DNA of 64,000 bases from Lysobacteraceae bacterium CU05-9 (lineage in GTDB: Bacteria; Pseudomonadota; Gammaproteobacteria; Xanthomonadales; Xanthomonadaceae). The DNA lies in assembly GCA_007556525.1 (NCBI GenBank), contig SWJS01000002.1:62001-126000 (forward strand), written 5' to 3'. The notes under the pieces were generated by a model, which saw only the letters and a program-made list of their open reading frames with translations, was not told where the DNA came from and did no database searches. The translations under genes were made by a program, and so were the position numbers. This document shows positions 22,927 to 33,348 of this stretch, in pieces (positions within the stretch are counted from its first letter, which is position 1; every line of letters starts with the position of its first letter).

Positions 22927-23130
22927 TCAGTCCACAACAAAAGTAATCCGCAAATTCACATGCCACTGAATCACTTCGCCATCATCCGACGTCACGACCT
23001 TCTGTTCGGAGAGCCAGGCGCCCTTGATGTTTTTGACCGTTTCAGCGACTTTCTTCAAACCCTTGCGCACGGCATCTTCCACGCTGACTTCTGATGACGA
23101 GCTGATTTCCAGTACCTTTGCAACTGACAT
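22927..23130 (-). CDS. Dodecin flavin-binding protein
   Basis: The 67-residue protein is a dodecin: a small beta-alpha-beta-beta unit that forms hollow dodecamers storing flavin. The sequence shows V-L-E-I-S-S-S-S-E-V-S-V-E-D-A-V-R-K-G-L, the W of the flavin-stacking site in K-G-A-W-L-S-E-Q, and the closing strand H-V-N-L-R-I-T-F-V. AAAGGAG precedes the ATG. It is a single-gene unit with a terminator. Confidence 0.92.
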   Translation of the reverse strand: MSVAKVLEISSSSEVSVEDAVRKGLKKVAETVKNIKGAWLSEQKVVTSDDGEVIQWHVNLRITFVVD

Positions 23131-23222
23131 GCGACTCTCCTTTGATGGAATGTGATTGATTTACTGCAATCTAAGTTACGCTTTCAACTGTTAACTCCGA
23201 ATCGTCGCTAGATTAAGAATTC

Positions 23223-23759
23223 ATGATGAACACCGCCTCCAACATCGTTCTGGTCGGATCGACCGGCGCCGGGAAATCGAGCATTGCCAAAATGCTTGCG
23301 ACCCCTTTGGAGTTGACCGCTGTCGATCTAGATCGCGAGATTGAGCAGCGCGTGGGAGCGTCGGTAAAGCAGATTTTTGAAGAGAAAGACGAGGCGTATT
23401 TCCGCGCACGAGAAGCCGATACATTAAACGATCTTCTCCAACGTGACGGGATCATTCTCGCAACGGGTGCCGGTAGCATTCTGGATCCAGCCAATCGCGA
23501 GATCATGAGAGCGCGCGCGTTCGTCATCCACATTGAGGTGAGCGTCGACGAACAAATCCGCAGGCTCTGCAAAGATCAAACACGCCCGTTATTGCAACGA
23601 CCGGATCGCGAAGAGGTTCTACAACGGATGGCGGAAGCTCGCACACCGTTCTATCGCGAAGTCGCGCACATGAATTTCAACAACAACATTGAACGCTCAT
23701 CGAAAGGTGCGTGTGCGCAGTTGCTCACGCAGATTTTGCGACATTGGAAACGCCCATGA
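23223..23759 (+). CDS. aroK: Shikimate kinase
   Basis: The 178-residue protein phosphorylates shikimate in the aromatic amino-acid pathway. The Walker A loop G-S-T-G-A-G-K-S-S lies near residue 12, the shikimate-binding D-R-E-I near residue 39 and the G-A-G-S motif near residue 82. The lid arginine sits in D-Q-T-R-P-L-L near residue 120. Two ATG codons stand in tandem at the start. It overlaps aroB by four bases (ATGA), the conserved aroK-aroB operon. Confidence 0.95.
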   Translation: MMNTASNIVLVGSTGAGKSSIAKMLATPLELTAVDLDREIEQRVGASVKQIFEEKDEAYFRAREADTLNDLLQRDGIILATGAGSILDPANREIMRARAFVIHIEVSVDEQIRRLCKDQTRPLLQRPDREEVLQRMAEARTPFYREVAHMNFNNNIERSSKGACAQLLTQILRHWKRP

Positions 23760-24760
23760 CCATGATCCGCATCAACGGTCCGAAGCCGTATGAGATTTTG
23801 ATTGAGCCAGGCGCGCTCGAGACTGTCACGCTCCAAACAAATCAAACGCTGGTTGTGAGCGACGCGAATGTGCATCGTTGGTACGACGTCAACGCCGACG
23901 CACCACATCACATCATCGAGCCTGGCGAGCCGTCAAAGAATTTCGACAACTACAAGGAAATTCTCGAGAAACTCGCTGCCATCGGCGCGAAACGCGACGC
24001 GACGATCATCGCACTCGGTGGTGGCGTTGTTGGTGACCTCGCAGGATTTGCGGCGGCGACATGGATGCGCGGCATCGACTACATCCAAGTCCCAACGACG
24101 TTGCTCGCGATGGTCGACTCATCCGTCGGCGGCAAGACGGCGATTGATTTGAACGAAGCCAAAAACCTCGTCGGCGCATTCCACCCTCCCCGCTTCGTGT
24201 TGATTGATCCGCAGGTTTTGGATTCACTGCCATCGCGCGAGTTCAACGCCGGAATGGCGGAGGTGATTAAGTACGGGATGATTTTTGACGAATCGTTTCT
24301 GACTTGGATCGAAGAGAACACGGACTTCATTGGTGCACGCGATGCCGAGACAATGGTGGAGCTCATCGCGAAATGTGTGCAGTTCAAAGCCGATGTGGTC
24401 GAACGCGACTTGTACGAAACAGGCGACCGCGCACTCCTCAATTTCGGACACACGTTCGCGCACGCGATCGAAGCCGAGCAGGAATATGGTGAACTCAATC
24501 ACGGCGAAGCAGTCGCGATCGGAATGGTGCTCGCAACGAAGCTCTCCAACATCGACACAACGAGGCTCGAAGCATTGCTGAAGAAATTCAACTTACCGAC
24601 CAGCACCGACATCGACGCGGACAAACTTATTGCGAGAATGCAACTCGATAAGAAGGCAACGCAAAAGGGGCTGCGTTTCATCACGCTGAAGCGCTATGGT
24701 GAAGCGCAATTCGACGCCAACGTCGACGAAAACCGCCTGAAAACCGTCCTCGCGCCGTAA
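23756..24760 (+). CDS. aroB: 3-dehydroquinate synthase
   Basis: The 334-residue protein catalyses the second step of the shikimate pathway using NAD and zinc. It shows the NAD loop G-G-G-V-V-G-D-L-A-G-F-A-A (near residue 83), T-T-L-L-A-M-V-D-S-S-V-G-G-K-T and the metal-binding N-F-G-H-T-F-A-H-A-I-E with N-H-G-E-A-V-A-I-G-M (residues 230-262). The start overlaps aroK. hemE follows after 42 nt and may be cotranscribed. Confidence 0.95.
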   Translation: MTMIRINGPKPYEILIEPGALETVTLQTNQTLVVSDANVHRWYDVNADAPHHIIEPGEPSKNFDNYKEILEKLAAIGAKRDATIIALGGGVVGDLAGFAAATWMRGIDYIQVPTTLLAMVDSSVGGKTAIDLNEAKNLVGAFHPPRFVLIDPQVLDSLPSREFNAGMAEVIKYGMIFDESFLTWIEENTDFIGARDAETMVELIAKCVQFKADVVERDLYETGDRALLNFGHTFAHAIEAEQEYGELNHGEAVAIGMVLATKLSNIDTTRLEALLKKFNLPTSTDIDADKLIARMQLDKKATQKGLRFITLKRYGEAQFDANVDENRLKTVLAP

Positions 24761-24802
24761 CGGCTACAATATCGTGGCACTGGAATAAGGATTTGCCCCG
24801 AA

Positions 24803-25861
24803 ATGACAACCCCCAAAAACGACCGTTTCCTCAAAGCTCTCCGCCGTGAACCAACCGACTGCACGCCGATCTGGCTGATGCGTCAGGCCGGCCGCTATTT
24901 GCCGGAGTACCGCGCGGTGCGGAAGGAAGCGGGGAGTTTTTTGGCAATGGCGAAGAATCCGGACATCGCCTGCGAAGTCACGTTGCAACCACTGCGTCGA
25001 TTCCCGTTGGATGCTGCGATTTTGTTTAGCGATATTTTGACTGTGCCGGATGCGATGGGTCTCGGCCTTTACTTCGTCGATGGCGAAGGTCCGAAGTTTG
25101 AACGCCCTGTCCGCACTGCCGAAGATGTCGCGAAGCTCTACGTGCCTGACATGGAAAGCGAACTCGGCTACGTCATGGATGCCGTGCGTACGATCAAGCG
25201 CGAGCTCAACAATGAAGTGCCGTTGATTGGCTTCAGCGGTAGTCCATGGACGCTCGCGTGCTACATGGTTGAAGGCGGCGGCAGCAAGGACTTCTCGAAA
25301 GTGAAGTCGATGGCGTTGAACGAACCGGCGATGATGCATCAACTGCTCGACACCGTGACCGAATCCGTCATCCAATATTTGAAGGCGCAACACGCCGCCG
25401 GCGCGCAAGCGTTGCAAGTGTTTGATACGTGGGGTGGCGCATTGAGCCCACGCATGTATCGCGAATTCAGCCTGCAATACATGGCCAAAATCGCAGCCGC
25501 CCTCGAAGACACCGGCGTTCCTGTGATTTTGTTCGGCAAGGGTAACGGTTTGCATCTCGAAGCACTCGCAGAAACGAAGGCAACCGCAATCGGTGTCGAC
25601 TGGACGGTTGAACTCGGTGATGCCGCACGTCGCATCGGTGGCAAGGTCGGCATTCAAGGCAACCTCGATCCGGTGACGTTGTACGCCACGCCGGAAGCGA
25701 TCGCCAAGGAAGCCGCCTTCGCACTGGATTCATACCGTGACGGAAATAATGGTTCGCGTGACGGTCATGTGTTTAACTTGGGACATGGCATGTCACCTGA
25801 CATGAATCCGGATCACGTTGCAGCGCTTGTCGAGGCGGTTCACTCGTACAGCGCGCGATAA
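24803..25861 (+). CDS. hemE: Uroporphyrinogen decarboxylase
   Basis: The 352-residue protein converts uroporphyrinogen III to coproporphyrinogen III in heme synthesis. Both signatures are present: [14 protein letters not shown] near residue 22 and [10 protein letters not shown] near residue 142. The catalytic Asp lies in I-L-F-S-D-I-L near residue 76. Length is standard. Confidence 0.95.
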   Translation: MTTPKNDRFLKALRREPTDCTPIWLMRQAGRYLPEYRAVRKEAGSFLAMAKNPDIACEVTLQPLRRFPLDAAILFSDILTVPDAMGLGLYFVDGEGPKFERPVRTAEDVAKLYVPDMESELGYVMDAVRTIKRELNNEVPLIGFSGSPWTLACYMVEGGGSKDFSKVKSMALNEPAMMHQLLDTVTESVIQYLKAQHAAGAQALQVFDTWGGALSPRMYREFSLQYMAKIAAALEDTGVPVILFGKGNGLHLEALAETKATAIGVDWTVELGDAARRIGGKVGIQGNLDPVTLYATPEAIAKEAAFALDSYRDGNNGSRDGHVFNLGHGMSPDMNPDHVAALVEAVHSYSAR

Positions 25862-25883
25862 TCCCGAACAAGGAACGCACTGC

Positions 25884-26423
25884 ATGAATACAACGCAATA
25901 CTCTGAAAGCTGGAATGGCGTCACGAAGTTCATTCACTGGACGTTCGTGCTGATTATTTTGACGATGGCGATTGTCGGTTTGACGATGGAAGACATCGAA
26001 AGCCCAGGCACGAAGATCGCGGTCATCGCGTTCCATAAGTCCCTCGGAATCACGGCGTTGGCGCTCGCTGCGTTCCGTTTGGTGTGGCGTTTGATCAGCA
26101 AAGACCCACCGAAAATTCCATCGATTCCAACGTGGCAGCATCTCATCGCCAAGATCACACATGCGTTGATCTATGTGTTCCTCTTCATCATGCCGATCAG
26201 TGGCTGGGTGATGAATTCCGCGAAGGGTTATCCGCTGCAGTGGTTCAAGCTTTTCAACATTCCTGCAATCACAGCGAAGAATCCGCATCTCGCCGATGTT
26301 GCGCACGAAATCCATGAAAGTGCGTTCTGGGTTTTGACGGCATTGATTGTGATGCACGTGGGCGCCGCTTTCTATCACCACATCTTCCAGCGCGATGCGA
26401 CGTTGAAGCGTATGCTTCCATGA
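25884..26423 (+). CDS. Cytochrome b561 family protein
   Basis: The 179-residue membrane protein has four hydrophobic segments with the histidines expected for two b-type hemes: F-I-H-W-T near residue 17, A-F-H-K-S-L-G near 50, a central H-A-L-I-Y near 94 and M-H-V-G-A-A-F-Y-H-H near 160. The B561/CybB fold passes electrons across or along the inner membrane. AAGGAA precedes the ATG. It is coupled to the YceI gene by a 4-nt overlap, a conserved pairing. Confidence 0.9.
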   Translation: MNTTQYSESWNGVTKFIHWTFVLIILTMAIVGLTMEDIESPGTKIAVIAFHKSLGITALALAAFRLVWRLISKDPPKIPSIPTWQHLIAKITHALIYVFLFIMPISGWVMNSAKGYPLQWFKLFNIPAITAKNPHLADVAHEIHESAFWVLTALIVMHVGAAFYHHIFQRDATLKRMLP

Positions 26424-26971
26424 TCAAGTATTTCGCCATCGCTCTCCTCGCTTTCGCGGGCACCGCCAACGCCGCTGACTATTTGCAAACAACGGGCAGC
26501 ACGCTCGCATTCGCAACGAAGTATCAAGGCGAAACGTTTACCGGAAAGTTCAACACGTTTAATACGAAGCTAAGTCTTGATCCGAAGAATCTCGTGACGG
26601 CGAAACTCAACGTCAGCATCAACATGCTTTCGGCGACGACGAACGATAAAGAGCGCGATGGATATTTGAGTGGAGTGGATTTTTTTGATCCGAAGAAATT
26701 CGCGACAGCAACGTTTGCGAGTAACAACATCAAGCAGACCGCACCGAATCAGTACGTTGCGAACGGCACGTTGACCATCAAAGGGATCAGCAAGCCAAGC
26801 ACGTTTACGTTTACGACGACGACCAATGCGGCCGGCATGCAACTGAGTGGCAAGGCGATCGTGAAGCGTTTGGATTATGGCGTGGGTGGCAGCAGCGACT
26901 GGAAAGACACGAGCGTCATTCCAAATGAAGTCGCCGTATCAACCCGCGTGAACCTCAAGAAAGTCCCGTAA
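26420..26971 (+). CDS. YceI-family periplasmic lipid-binding-type protein
   Basis: The 183-residue protein has a cleavable signal peptide (A-L-L-A-F-A-G-T-A-N-A-A-D) and a YceI beta-barrel: F-A-T-K-Y-Q-G-E-T-F-T-G-K-F, then R-D-G-Y-L-S-G-V-D-F-F-D and G-T-L-T-I-K-G-I-S-K-P. YceI proteins bind isoprenoid quinone-like lipids in the periplasm, which fits its neighbour cytochrome b561. The 3' end overlaps the convergent glutaredoxin-like gene by 33 nt. Confidence 0.9.
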   Translation: MIKYFAIALLAFAGTANAADYLQTTGSTLAFATKYQGETFTGKFNTFNTKLSLDPKNLVTAKLNVSINMLSATTNDKERDGYLSGVDFFDPKKFATATFASNNIKQTAPNQYVANGTLTIKGISKPSTFTFTTTTNAAGMQLSGKAIVKRLDYGVGGSSDWKDTSVIPNEVAVSTRVNLKKVP

Positions 26972-27196
26972 CGCCGCCGCGGTAAACGGCCAATACAATG
27001 CGTCGCCAGATGCGACGTGTTGCAGGACGGGCACGACGGAACCCCAAGCATCTTCGAGCTCATCGGAGTCATCGATGAAGACCGACTCAAAATCCGGGAA
27101 GCGGGCGGAAGCCAACTCGGCTAACGCGAGATCGCACAAATGGCAGTCATCACGCTGATAAAGCACCCACTCTGCCCCGTTAACTGTCATTTCCAT
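26939..27196 (-). CDS. Glutaredoxin-like (DUF836) thiol protein
   Basis: The 85-residue protein starts W-V-L-Y-Q-R-D-D-C-H-L-C-D-L-A, a thioredoxin-fold strand ending in a C-x-x-C active site, and ends with V-P-V-L-Q-H (the cis-proline region). This matches the short DUF836 glutaredoxin-like group. The start at 27196 gives the normal length; a longer upstream frame would run into the divergent sdaA region. Confidence 0.85.
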   Translation of the reverse strand: MEMTVNGAEWVLYQRDDCHLCDLALAELASARFPDFESVFIDDSDELEDAWGSVVPVLQHVASGDALYWPFTAAALRDFLEVHAG

Positions 27197-27250
27197 TCGC
27201 TGAACCGTAAGATAGTAGGGAACATTATTACTTAAACGAGAAGCGTTGCC

Positions 27251-28633
27251 ATGGCGGTTAGCAGTTTTGACCTTTTTAAGATTGGTGTTGGACCGAGTTC
27301 GTCGCATACGGTGGGTCCGATGCTGGCGGCGGCGCGTTTTGTCCAACATTGGTTGATCGACGAAGGCAACCTCGATAAGACGGCGCGCGTACGTGCGGAA
27401 GTGTTTGGATCGCTTGCTTTAACGGGACGCGGACACGGCACTGATAAAGCGGTTTTGATGGGACTTGAAGGACATGTTCCGAACAAAATCGATCCCGACT
27501 TAATTCCGCCGACATTGGAACGCATTCGCGGCACGAACAAGATCCGCTTGCACGGCACCCACGAAATCGACTTCAACGAGAAGTCCGATCTCATCATGAA
27601 CAAGCGCGAGAAGTTGCCGTATCACACGAACGGTATGCGTTTCATCGCGTACGACAAGGATGGCAACGAACTCGCGAGCCGCGAATATTATTCCGTTGGC
27701 GGTGGCTTCGTGTTGAATCAGGATGAAGCTGCGGAAGACAAAATCGTCGCGGACACCACCGAACTTCCCTACCCGTTCAACAGCGGCGATGAGTTGCTTG
27801 CGAAATGCAAAGAGCACAACCTCAGCATCGCGCAGATCATGATGGCGAACGAGAAAGCGTGGCGCACCGAACAGGAAATCAACGATGGTCTTGATGAAAT
27901 CTGGAATGCGATGCACTCCTGCTTGCAGCGCGGCATTCGCGAAAGCGGCACATTGCCTGGTGGCTTGAATGTTTCAAGAAGAGCCCCTGCTCTGTTCAAG
28001 GAATTGTCCGAGCGTCCTGAAGCGGCATTGAGAGATCCTCTCACGACGTTGGACTGGGTGAACTTGTATGCACTCGCGGTCAACGAAGAAAACGCAGCGG
28101 GCGGTCGCGTCGTGACTGCACCAACGAATGGTGCGGCGGGAATTTTGCCGGCGGTGATTAACTACTACGATCGCTTCATCCCAAGCTCGAATGCAGAAGG
28201 GATTCGCACGTTCCTGCTGACGGCGGCGGCGGTGGGAATTTTGTATAAGGAAAATGCATCGATCTCCGGCGCAGAAGTCGGTTGCCAAGGCGAAGTCGGC
28301 GTTGCATGTTCGATGGCGGCGGCGGGACTCACGGCAGCGTTGGGCGGCACACCAAGCCAGATCGAAAACGCCGCGGAAATCGGCATGGAACACAACCTCG
28401 GATTGACGTGTGATCCGATCGCCGGACTCGTGCAAATTCCGTGCATTGAACGCAACGCGATGGGTTCGGTGAAGGCGATTAATGCGAGCCGCATGGCGCT
28501 GCGTGGTGACGGCAAGCACAAGGTATCGCTGGACAAGGTCATCAAGACCATGCGAGATACCGGCCGCGACATGCAGGATAAGTACAAGGAAACGAGCCGC
28601 GGTGGACTTGCGGTAAATGTGATCGAGTGCTAA
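27251..28633 (+). CDS. sdaA: L-serine ammonia-lyase (single-chain, iron-sulfur)
   Basis: The 460-residue protein deaminates L-serine to pyruvate. The beta-domain signature [11 protein letters not shown] lies near residue 14. The alpha-domain holds the cysteines for the 4Fe-4S cluster ([10 protein letters not shown] near residue 345 and [14 protein letters not shown] near residue 385). Fusion of both domains in one chain is the type 1 architecture. It is monocistronic or leads into the following lipoprotein gene (31 nt). Confidence 0.95.
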   Translation: MAVSSFDLFKIGVGPSSSHTVGPMLAAARFVQHWLIDEGNLDKTARVRAEVFGSLALTGRGHGTDKAVLMGLEGHVPNKIDPDLIPPTLERIRGTNKIRLHGTHEIDFNEKSDLIMNKREKLPYHTNGMRFIAYDKDGNELASREYYSVGGGFVLNQDEAAEDKIVADTTELPYPFNSGDELLAKCKEHNLSIAQIMMANEKAWRTEQEINDGLDEIWNAMHSCLQRGIRESGTLPGGLNVSRRAPALFKELSERPEAALRDPLTTLDWVNLYALAVNEENAAGGRVVTAPTNGAAGILPAVINYYDRFIPSSNAEGIRTFLLTAAAVGILYKENASISGAEVGCQGEVGVACSMAAAGLTAALGGTPSQIENAAEIGMEHNLGLTCDPIAGLVQIPCIERNAMGSVKAINASRMALRGDGKHKVSLDKVIKTMRDTGRDMQDKYKETSRGGLAVNVIEC

Positions 28634-28664
28634 ATTTTGCGGACATTAGGTCGTACCGAAGTCC

Positions 28665-29813
28665 GTGAAAACCCTCAAGGCAACACCCCTCAAATTCATT
28701 GCTGGACTTGCGCTGCTTGCAGGCATCGCAACGTTGGTGAGCGGGTGCGTGACGACAAAGACGAACTTTGCGCCCCCCAGCACAAAGCGATCGCAAATGG
28801 TCAACGCTGAACCCAACAGCACGGCGCCATTTGTCATCCCCGAGAAATTTGTGAGCAAGCCACTCGATATCATCGAGATGGACACGCCGGCGGTTTGGTA
28901 TGACGCGGACAACAAACCGTGGGTCATCGTGACCGGCAAGGGTTCGCATCAGCTGGCGGTTTTTGACGGGAATAATGGCGAGCTGTACAACGTCATCGGC
29001 GAGAAAGGCAAGGAGCTTGGACAATTCAAGCGTCCTAATGCGGTAGTGGTTTTCCAGAATCTTGCGCTGGTGACAGAGCGGGACAACAAGCGCATCCAAG
29101 TACTGCGGTTGCCTGACTTCAAACCGGTGATGACGTTTGGTGAGCATCAACTGCAATCACCTTATGGGCTCTGGTTGAATCCGGTGAGTCCGAATGAAGC
29201 GGTTTTGTATGTGACCGACAGCTTCATGGAAGGCGCGAAATTCGATATCTTCCCCGATCCGAAATTGTTGAATCAACGAGTCCAGGTTTTCCGCGTGAAA
29301 ATCGAAAATGGTCATTTGGCACCGGAGTGGATTGGGAATTTTGGCTCGACGACTCCGTCCCATGCGCTGCACCGCGTGGAATCACTCTCCGGTAATCCAG
29401 CGACCAAAACGCTGTTGATCGTCGACGAAGAAGACAAGCAAGGTAAGTCAACCATTCGCGAGTACACACAGGACGGAACTCCGACGGGCAACTACATCGA
29501 GAATCGCTGGATCCAGGGACAAGCCGAAGGTATCAGCCTCCTGCAATGCAAGGACAGCGACTTCTGGATCGTCGTGGATCAACTCGCGCCGCATACGATT
29601 TTTCACGTGTTCGGTGCGAAGAGCCTGGTCTATCAAGGCAGCTTCCGCGGCAATCAAACCAGCGCCACCGACGGCATTGATCTGAGCCAGCGCGCCAGCG
29701 CGAAATTCCCCAACGGGGTACTCTACGCAATCGACCGCGATCAATCGATTACCGCATTCGACCTCACGGACATCGTAAACCAGTTAAAATTGCCTGCTAC
29801 CTGTTTGAATTAA
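28665..29813 (+). CDS. Phytase-like beta-propeller lipoprotein
   Basis: The 382-residue product begins at GTG and has a signal peptide with lipobox L-V-S-G-C (Cys28). The mature region reads like a bacterial 3-phytase/beta-propeller: [14 protein letters not shown], then [27 protein letters not shown] and D-G-I-D-L-S-Q. Such proteins hydrolyse phytate or related phosphoesters outside the cytoplasm. Activity is not certain. prfC starts 10 nt later. Confidence 0.8.
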   Translation: MKTLKATPLKFIAGLALLAGIATLVSGCVTTKTNFAPPSTKRSQMVNAEPNSTAPFVIPEKFVSKPLDIIEMDTPAVWYDADNKPWVIVTGKGSHQLAVFDGNNGELYNVIGEKGKELGQFKRPNAVVVFQNLALVTERDNKRIQVLRLPDFKPVMTFGEHQLQSPYGLWLNPVSPNEAVLYVTDSFMEGAKFDIFPDPKLLNQRVQVFRVKIENGHLAPEWIGNFGSTTPSHALHRVESLSGNPATKTLLIVDEEDKQGKSTIREYTQDGTPTGNYIENRWIQGQAEGISLLQCKDSDFWIVVDQLAPHTIFHVFGAKSLVYQGSFRGNQTSATDGIDLSQRASAKFPNGVLYAIDRDQSITAFDLTDIVNQLKLPATCLN

Positions 29814-29823
29814 GGCTTTTCCC

Positions 29824-31437
29824 GTGTCCGTTTCACCCGCTGTCTCCTCCCAAGCGAACATTCGCCGTACCTTCGCGATCATTTCGCACCCTGACGCCGG
29901 CAAGACGACACTGACCGAAAAGTTGTTGCTGTTCGGCGGAGCGATCCAGATGGCGGGCTCGGTGAAGGGCCGCAAGGCTGCACGTCATGCGACATCCGAC
30001 TGGATGGCTTTGGAAAAGGAACGCGGCATCTCCGTCACCTCCTCGGTGATGCAATTCCCTTACGAAAATCACATCGTCAATTTGCTGGACACGCCGGGTC
30101 ACGCCGACTTCGGTGAAGATACGTATCGTGTTTTGACAGCGGTTGATAGCGCGTTGATGGTCATCGACGTTGCGAAGGGCGTCGAAGAACGCACGATCAA
30201 GTTGATGGAGGTGTGCCGCATGCGTGACACGCCGATCATGACATTCATTAACAAGCTCGATCGCGAAGGTAAGGATCCGATTGATCTGATCGACGAAGTT
30301 GAGTCGGTTCTCAAAATTCAATGCGCACCGATCACGTGGCCGATTGGCATGGGGCCGCGCTTGAGGGGCGTCGTGCACTTGCTCACCGGTGAAGTGCATT
30401 TGTACGAACAAGGCCGCAACTTTACGCGGCAGGATTCGACGATTTTCCCATCGCTCGATGATCCGGAACTCGCGAAAATCATCGGTGCCGAGATGTTGCA
30501 GGAAGTGCGCGATCAACTCGAATTGGTTGAAGGTGCGACGAATCCATTTGACATCGAAGCGTACTTGCGCGGTGAACAAACACCGGTGACGTTCGGTTCT
30601 GCAGTGAATAACTTCGGCGTGCAGTTGTTGCTCGACTTCTTCGTGAAGCATGCACCGGCACCGAAGCCACGCGAAACCACGACGCGTGACGTTGCTCCAG
30701 CGGAAGAAAAGCTCAGCGGCTTCGTTTTCAAAATCCAGGCCAACATGGATCCACAACACCGTGACCGCGTCGCGTTCATGCGCATTTGCTCCGGCGAATT
30801 CAAAGCAGGCATGAAAGCATTCCAACCGCGCACCGGTAAGGAAATCAAACTCGCGAACGCACTGACCTTTATGGCAAGCGATCGCGAAATCGCGGAAAGT
30901 GCTTTCCCGGGCGATGTCATCGGCATCCATAACCACGGTACGATTTCGATCGGCGACACGTTTACGGAAGGCGAGAATCTCGCGTTCACCGGCATCCCGA
31001 ACTTCGCACCCGAATTGTTCCGTCGCGCGCGTTTGAAAGATCCGTTGAAGTTGAAGCAATTGCAAAAAGGCCTCGCGCAACTGTCAGAAGAAGGTGCCAC
31101 GCAATTCTTTAAGCCGATGATGTCGAACGATTTGATTCTCGGCGCAGTCGGCGTCCTGCAGTTCGATGTGGTCGCTTATCGATTGAAAGACGAATACGGT
31201 GTCGATGCACAATTCGAAAACGTCGCCATCAACACCGCACGTTGGATCAAGTGCAAGGATCCGAAGAAGCTCGAAGAATTCACCACGAAGAACGCGTTGA
31301 ACCTCGCGCACGATGCCGCCGGTGAATTGGTTTATCTCGCACCGACGCGCGTGAACTTGTCGCTCGCACAGGAACGTTTCCCGGATGTTGAATTCCTGGC
31401 AACGCGTGAACACGCGCACTCCGTCGATTTGAATTAA
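29824..31437 (+). CDS. prfC: Peptide chain release factor 3
   Basis: The 537-residue GTPase recycles class-1 release factors after termination. The G motifs are complete: H-P-D-A-G-K-T-T near residue 22, D-T-P-G-H-A-D-F near 90 and N-K-L-D-R-E near 142. The RF3-specific regions include [12 protein letters not shown]. The start codon is GTG. Confidence 0.96.
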   Translation: MSVSPAVSSQANIRRTFAIISHPDAGKTTLTEKLLLFGGAIQMAGSVKGRKAARHATSDWMALEKERGISVTSSVMQFPYENHIVNLLDTPGHADFGEDTYRVLTAVDSALMVIDVAKGVEERTIKLMEVCRMRDTPIMTFINKLDREGKDPIDLIDEVESVLKIQCAPITWPIGMGPRLRGVVHLLTGEVHLYEQGRNFTRQDSTIFPSLDDPELAKIIGAEMLQEVRDQLELVEGATNPFDIEAYLRGEQTPVTFGSAVNNFGVQLLLDFFVKHAPAPKPRETTTRDVAPAEEKLSGFVFKIQANMDPQHRDRVAFMRICSGEFKAGMKAFQPRTGKEIKLANALTFMASDREIAESAFPGDVIGIHNHGTISIGDTFTEGENLAFTGIPNFAPELFRRARLKDPLKLKQLQKGLAQLSEEGATQFFKPMMSNDLILGAVGVLQFDVVAYRLKDEYGVDAQFENVAINTARWIKCKDPKKLEEFTTKNALNLAHDAAGELVYLAPTRVNLSLAQERFPDVEFLATREHAHSVDLN

Positions 31438-31453
31438 ACCGTAGAATGGGCGT

Positions 31454-32113
31454 ATGACGGACACGATTACGCCCTACTCTCCGCGCGAAGAACTTGCGAA
31501 TGCATTGACGCACGGCATCGCCGCCGCCGCATCCTTGGGTGCGGGGTCTGTCTTGATTACGCTGGCAGCTTTGAACGGTGACGGCTGGCAACTCGGCGGC
31601 GCCATCACTTACGTCACGACGCTGTTCCTGCTGTATCTGGCGTCGACGTTTTATCACGCGATCCCGTACGAACGCGCCAAAAAACGCCTCAAAGTCCTCG
31701 ACCACTGCGCCATCTACTTGCTCATCGCGGGCACCTACACGCCTTTCACTATCGTTGGCATGCGCGGTCCGTGGGGCTGGAGTTTGTTCGGCACGATTTG
31801 GGGACTCGCCGTCGCTGGTGTTATCTTCAAACTCTTCTTCACCGGCCGCTTCAAGATCATCTCGACGCTCATCTACATCGCGATGGGCTGGCTCATCCTC
31901 ATCGCCATCAAGCCGATGATGGCCGCACTCTCACCTTTCACGCTGAAGTGGCTCCTCGCCGGCGGCGCGTTCTACACGCTCGGCACGGTGTTCTACATCT
32001 CCAAAAAACTCCCCTACTCCCACAGCATCTGGCACATGTTCGTCATCATGGGATCGTTGTGTCACTTCGTGGCAGTGATGTCCCATGTCACCAGCGCTTA
32101 CGCGCTACGGTGA
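31454..32113 (+). CDS. Hemolysin III / PAQR-family membrane protein (YqfA-like)
   Basis: The 219-residue protein has seven hydrophobic segments and the family motifs: E-E-L-A-N-A-L-T-H-G near residue 11, S-T-F-Y-H-A near 64, L-K-V-L-D-H-C-A-I-Y-L-L-I-A-G-T-Y near 80 and H-S-I-W-H-M-F-V near 191. The three conserved histidines and an aspartate form the zinc site of PAQR proteins. Function in bacteria is unclear. It is 16 nt after prfC. Confidence 0.9.
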   Translation: MTDTITPYSPREELANALTHGIAAAASLGAGSVLITLAALNGDGWQLGGAITYVTTLFLLYLASTFYHAIPYERAKKRLKVLDHCAIYLLIAGTYTPFTIVGMRGPWGWSLFGTIWGLAVAGVIFKLFFTGRFKIISTLIYIAMGWLILIAIKPMMAALSPFTLKWLLAGGAFYTLGTVFYISKKLPYSHSIWHMFVIMGSLCHFVAVMSHVTSAYALR

Positions 32114-32118
32114 ACACG

Positions 32119-32297
32119 AGTTATAGGTAGAGTTAGACGATTTAGTGTCAGCCGCTGCGCGACAAGCGGCGCCGCGAGAGCGGATATTCCTTGTTTTCAA
32201 ACGCTGAACTTGCGTCCATATAAGGCGGCAGGTCGAAGGCTCAATGCGCGTATGTTTCGCGTCGACCGTATATGGACACAGATTCAACCTTTGAAAA
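32119..32297. repeat. Convergent-gene repeat element, copy A (right end missing)
   Basis: It opens with a terminal repeat of the AGTTATAGGTAGAGTTAGAC type (32119-32147). It continues with a GCCGC/GCGGC hairpin (32151-32170), and has an inner inverted pair: TTTTCAAACGCTGAAC (32194-32209) and ATTCAACCTTTGAAAA (32282-32297), each flanked inward by GTCCATATA/TATATGGAC. The outer right terminal repeat seen in copies C and D is absent. It lies between two convergent genes. Confidence 0.7.
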
Positions 32298-32340
32298 TGC
32301 AAATTTTTCGAGGGTTGCGCAACGCGTCGCGACCACGCCG

Positions 32341-33327
32341 TCAGTTCTTAGCGTCGAGTGCCGCAGGCTGTTGCTGCTCGACGAGATAAAGAGGTCGCTG
32401 CTTCGACTCGTTGTACATTCGACCGACGTATTCGCCGATCACGCCCAACGCCAATAACTGCACGCCGCCGATAAAGAGAATGACGACCATCATCGAGGGC
32501 CAACCCGCGACGGGATCGCCGTGCAGCAACGCCCGAATGATGACGACAGCCATGCCGAGGAACGCGAACAACGAGGCGAAGATACCCGTGTACGTCGCGA
32601 TGCGCAAAGGCGCGATCGAGAACGACGTGATCCCATCGACAGCGAGATTCCACAGTCCGCCGAAGTTGAATTTCGAGGAGCCGGCGGAACGCGGCACGCG
32701 CGAATAAGGCACCGAGACACGCTGGTAACCGACCCAACCGAACAGACCCTTCATGAAGCGGTTGCGCTCGCGCAGCTGCGTCAACGCACCGACGGCGCGC
32801 TCGGACAACAGACGGAAGTCGCCGGTGTCCGCAGGAATTGGTGTGTCTGCGAGACGGCCGATGATGCGGTAGAAGGCGTTGGCGGAGGCTTTTTTGAGCC
32901 AGATTTCACCGTCGCGCTCAACCCGCGTGCCGAACACATCGTCGTAGCCTTCCAACCACTTCGCGACGAACGATGGAATCAACGACGGAGGATCCTGCCC
33001 ATCCGCGTCGAGGATGACGACACCGCCGCGCGTGATTTGGTCGAGACCGGCGGTCATCGCGATTTCCTTGCCGAAATTGCGCGACAGACGCAGCAGCGCA
33101 ACGGACGGATCGGACGCTTGGATTTCCTGTAATACATTCCAAGTTCCATCGCGACTGCCGTCATCGACATACAACACGCGACCAGCAATGCCATACAGCG
33201 CATGCACTTCGGCGAGCGCCGCGACGATCTCGGGGTGCAGCAACGGCAACGCGTCCGCCTCGTTATAAGCGGCGACCAAAACAGTCAGCAGCGAGTGCGC
33301 GTCGTCGATGGCAACAGGAGCGGTCAT
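32341..33327 (-). CDS. Family 2 glycosyltransferase (GtrB/DPM1-like)
   Basis: The 328-residue protein has a GT-A domain with V-L-V-A-A-Y-N-E-A near residue 16, V-D-D-G-S-R-D-G-T near 54 and D-A-D-G-Q-D-P-P near 106. Two C-terminal membrane segments follow (about 235-257 and 270-292). This is the layout of bactoprenol glucosyltransferases (GtrB, ArnC-like), which load a sugar on undecaprenyl phosphate. No flippase or acceptor gene lies nearby. Confidence 0.9.
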   Translation of the reverse strand: MTAPVAIDDAHSLLTVLVAAYNEADALPLLHPEIVAALAEVHALYGIAGRVLYVDDGSRDGTWNVLQEIQASDPSVALLRLSRNFGKEIAMTAGLDQITRGGVVILDADGQDPPSLIPSFVAKWLEGYDDVFGTRVERDGEIWLKKASANAFYRIIGRLADTPIPADTGDFRLLSERAVGALTQLRERNRFMKGLFGWVGYQRVSVPYSRVPRSAGSSKFNFGGLWNLAVDGITSFSIAPLRIATYTGIFASLFAFLGMAVVIIRALLHGDPVAGWPSMMVVILFIGGVQLLALGVIGEYVGRMYNESKQRPLYLVEQQQPAALDAKN

Positions 33328-33348
33328 GATGGAAGCAGTATAGCGGTA

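Noticed and set aside
29833-31080. 415-codon reverse-strand frame opposite prfC
   Set aside because: No family features; explained by the codon use of prfC on the other strand.
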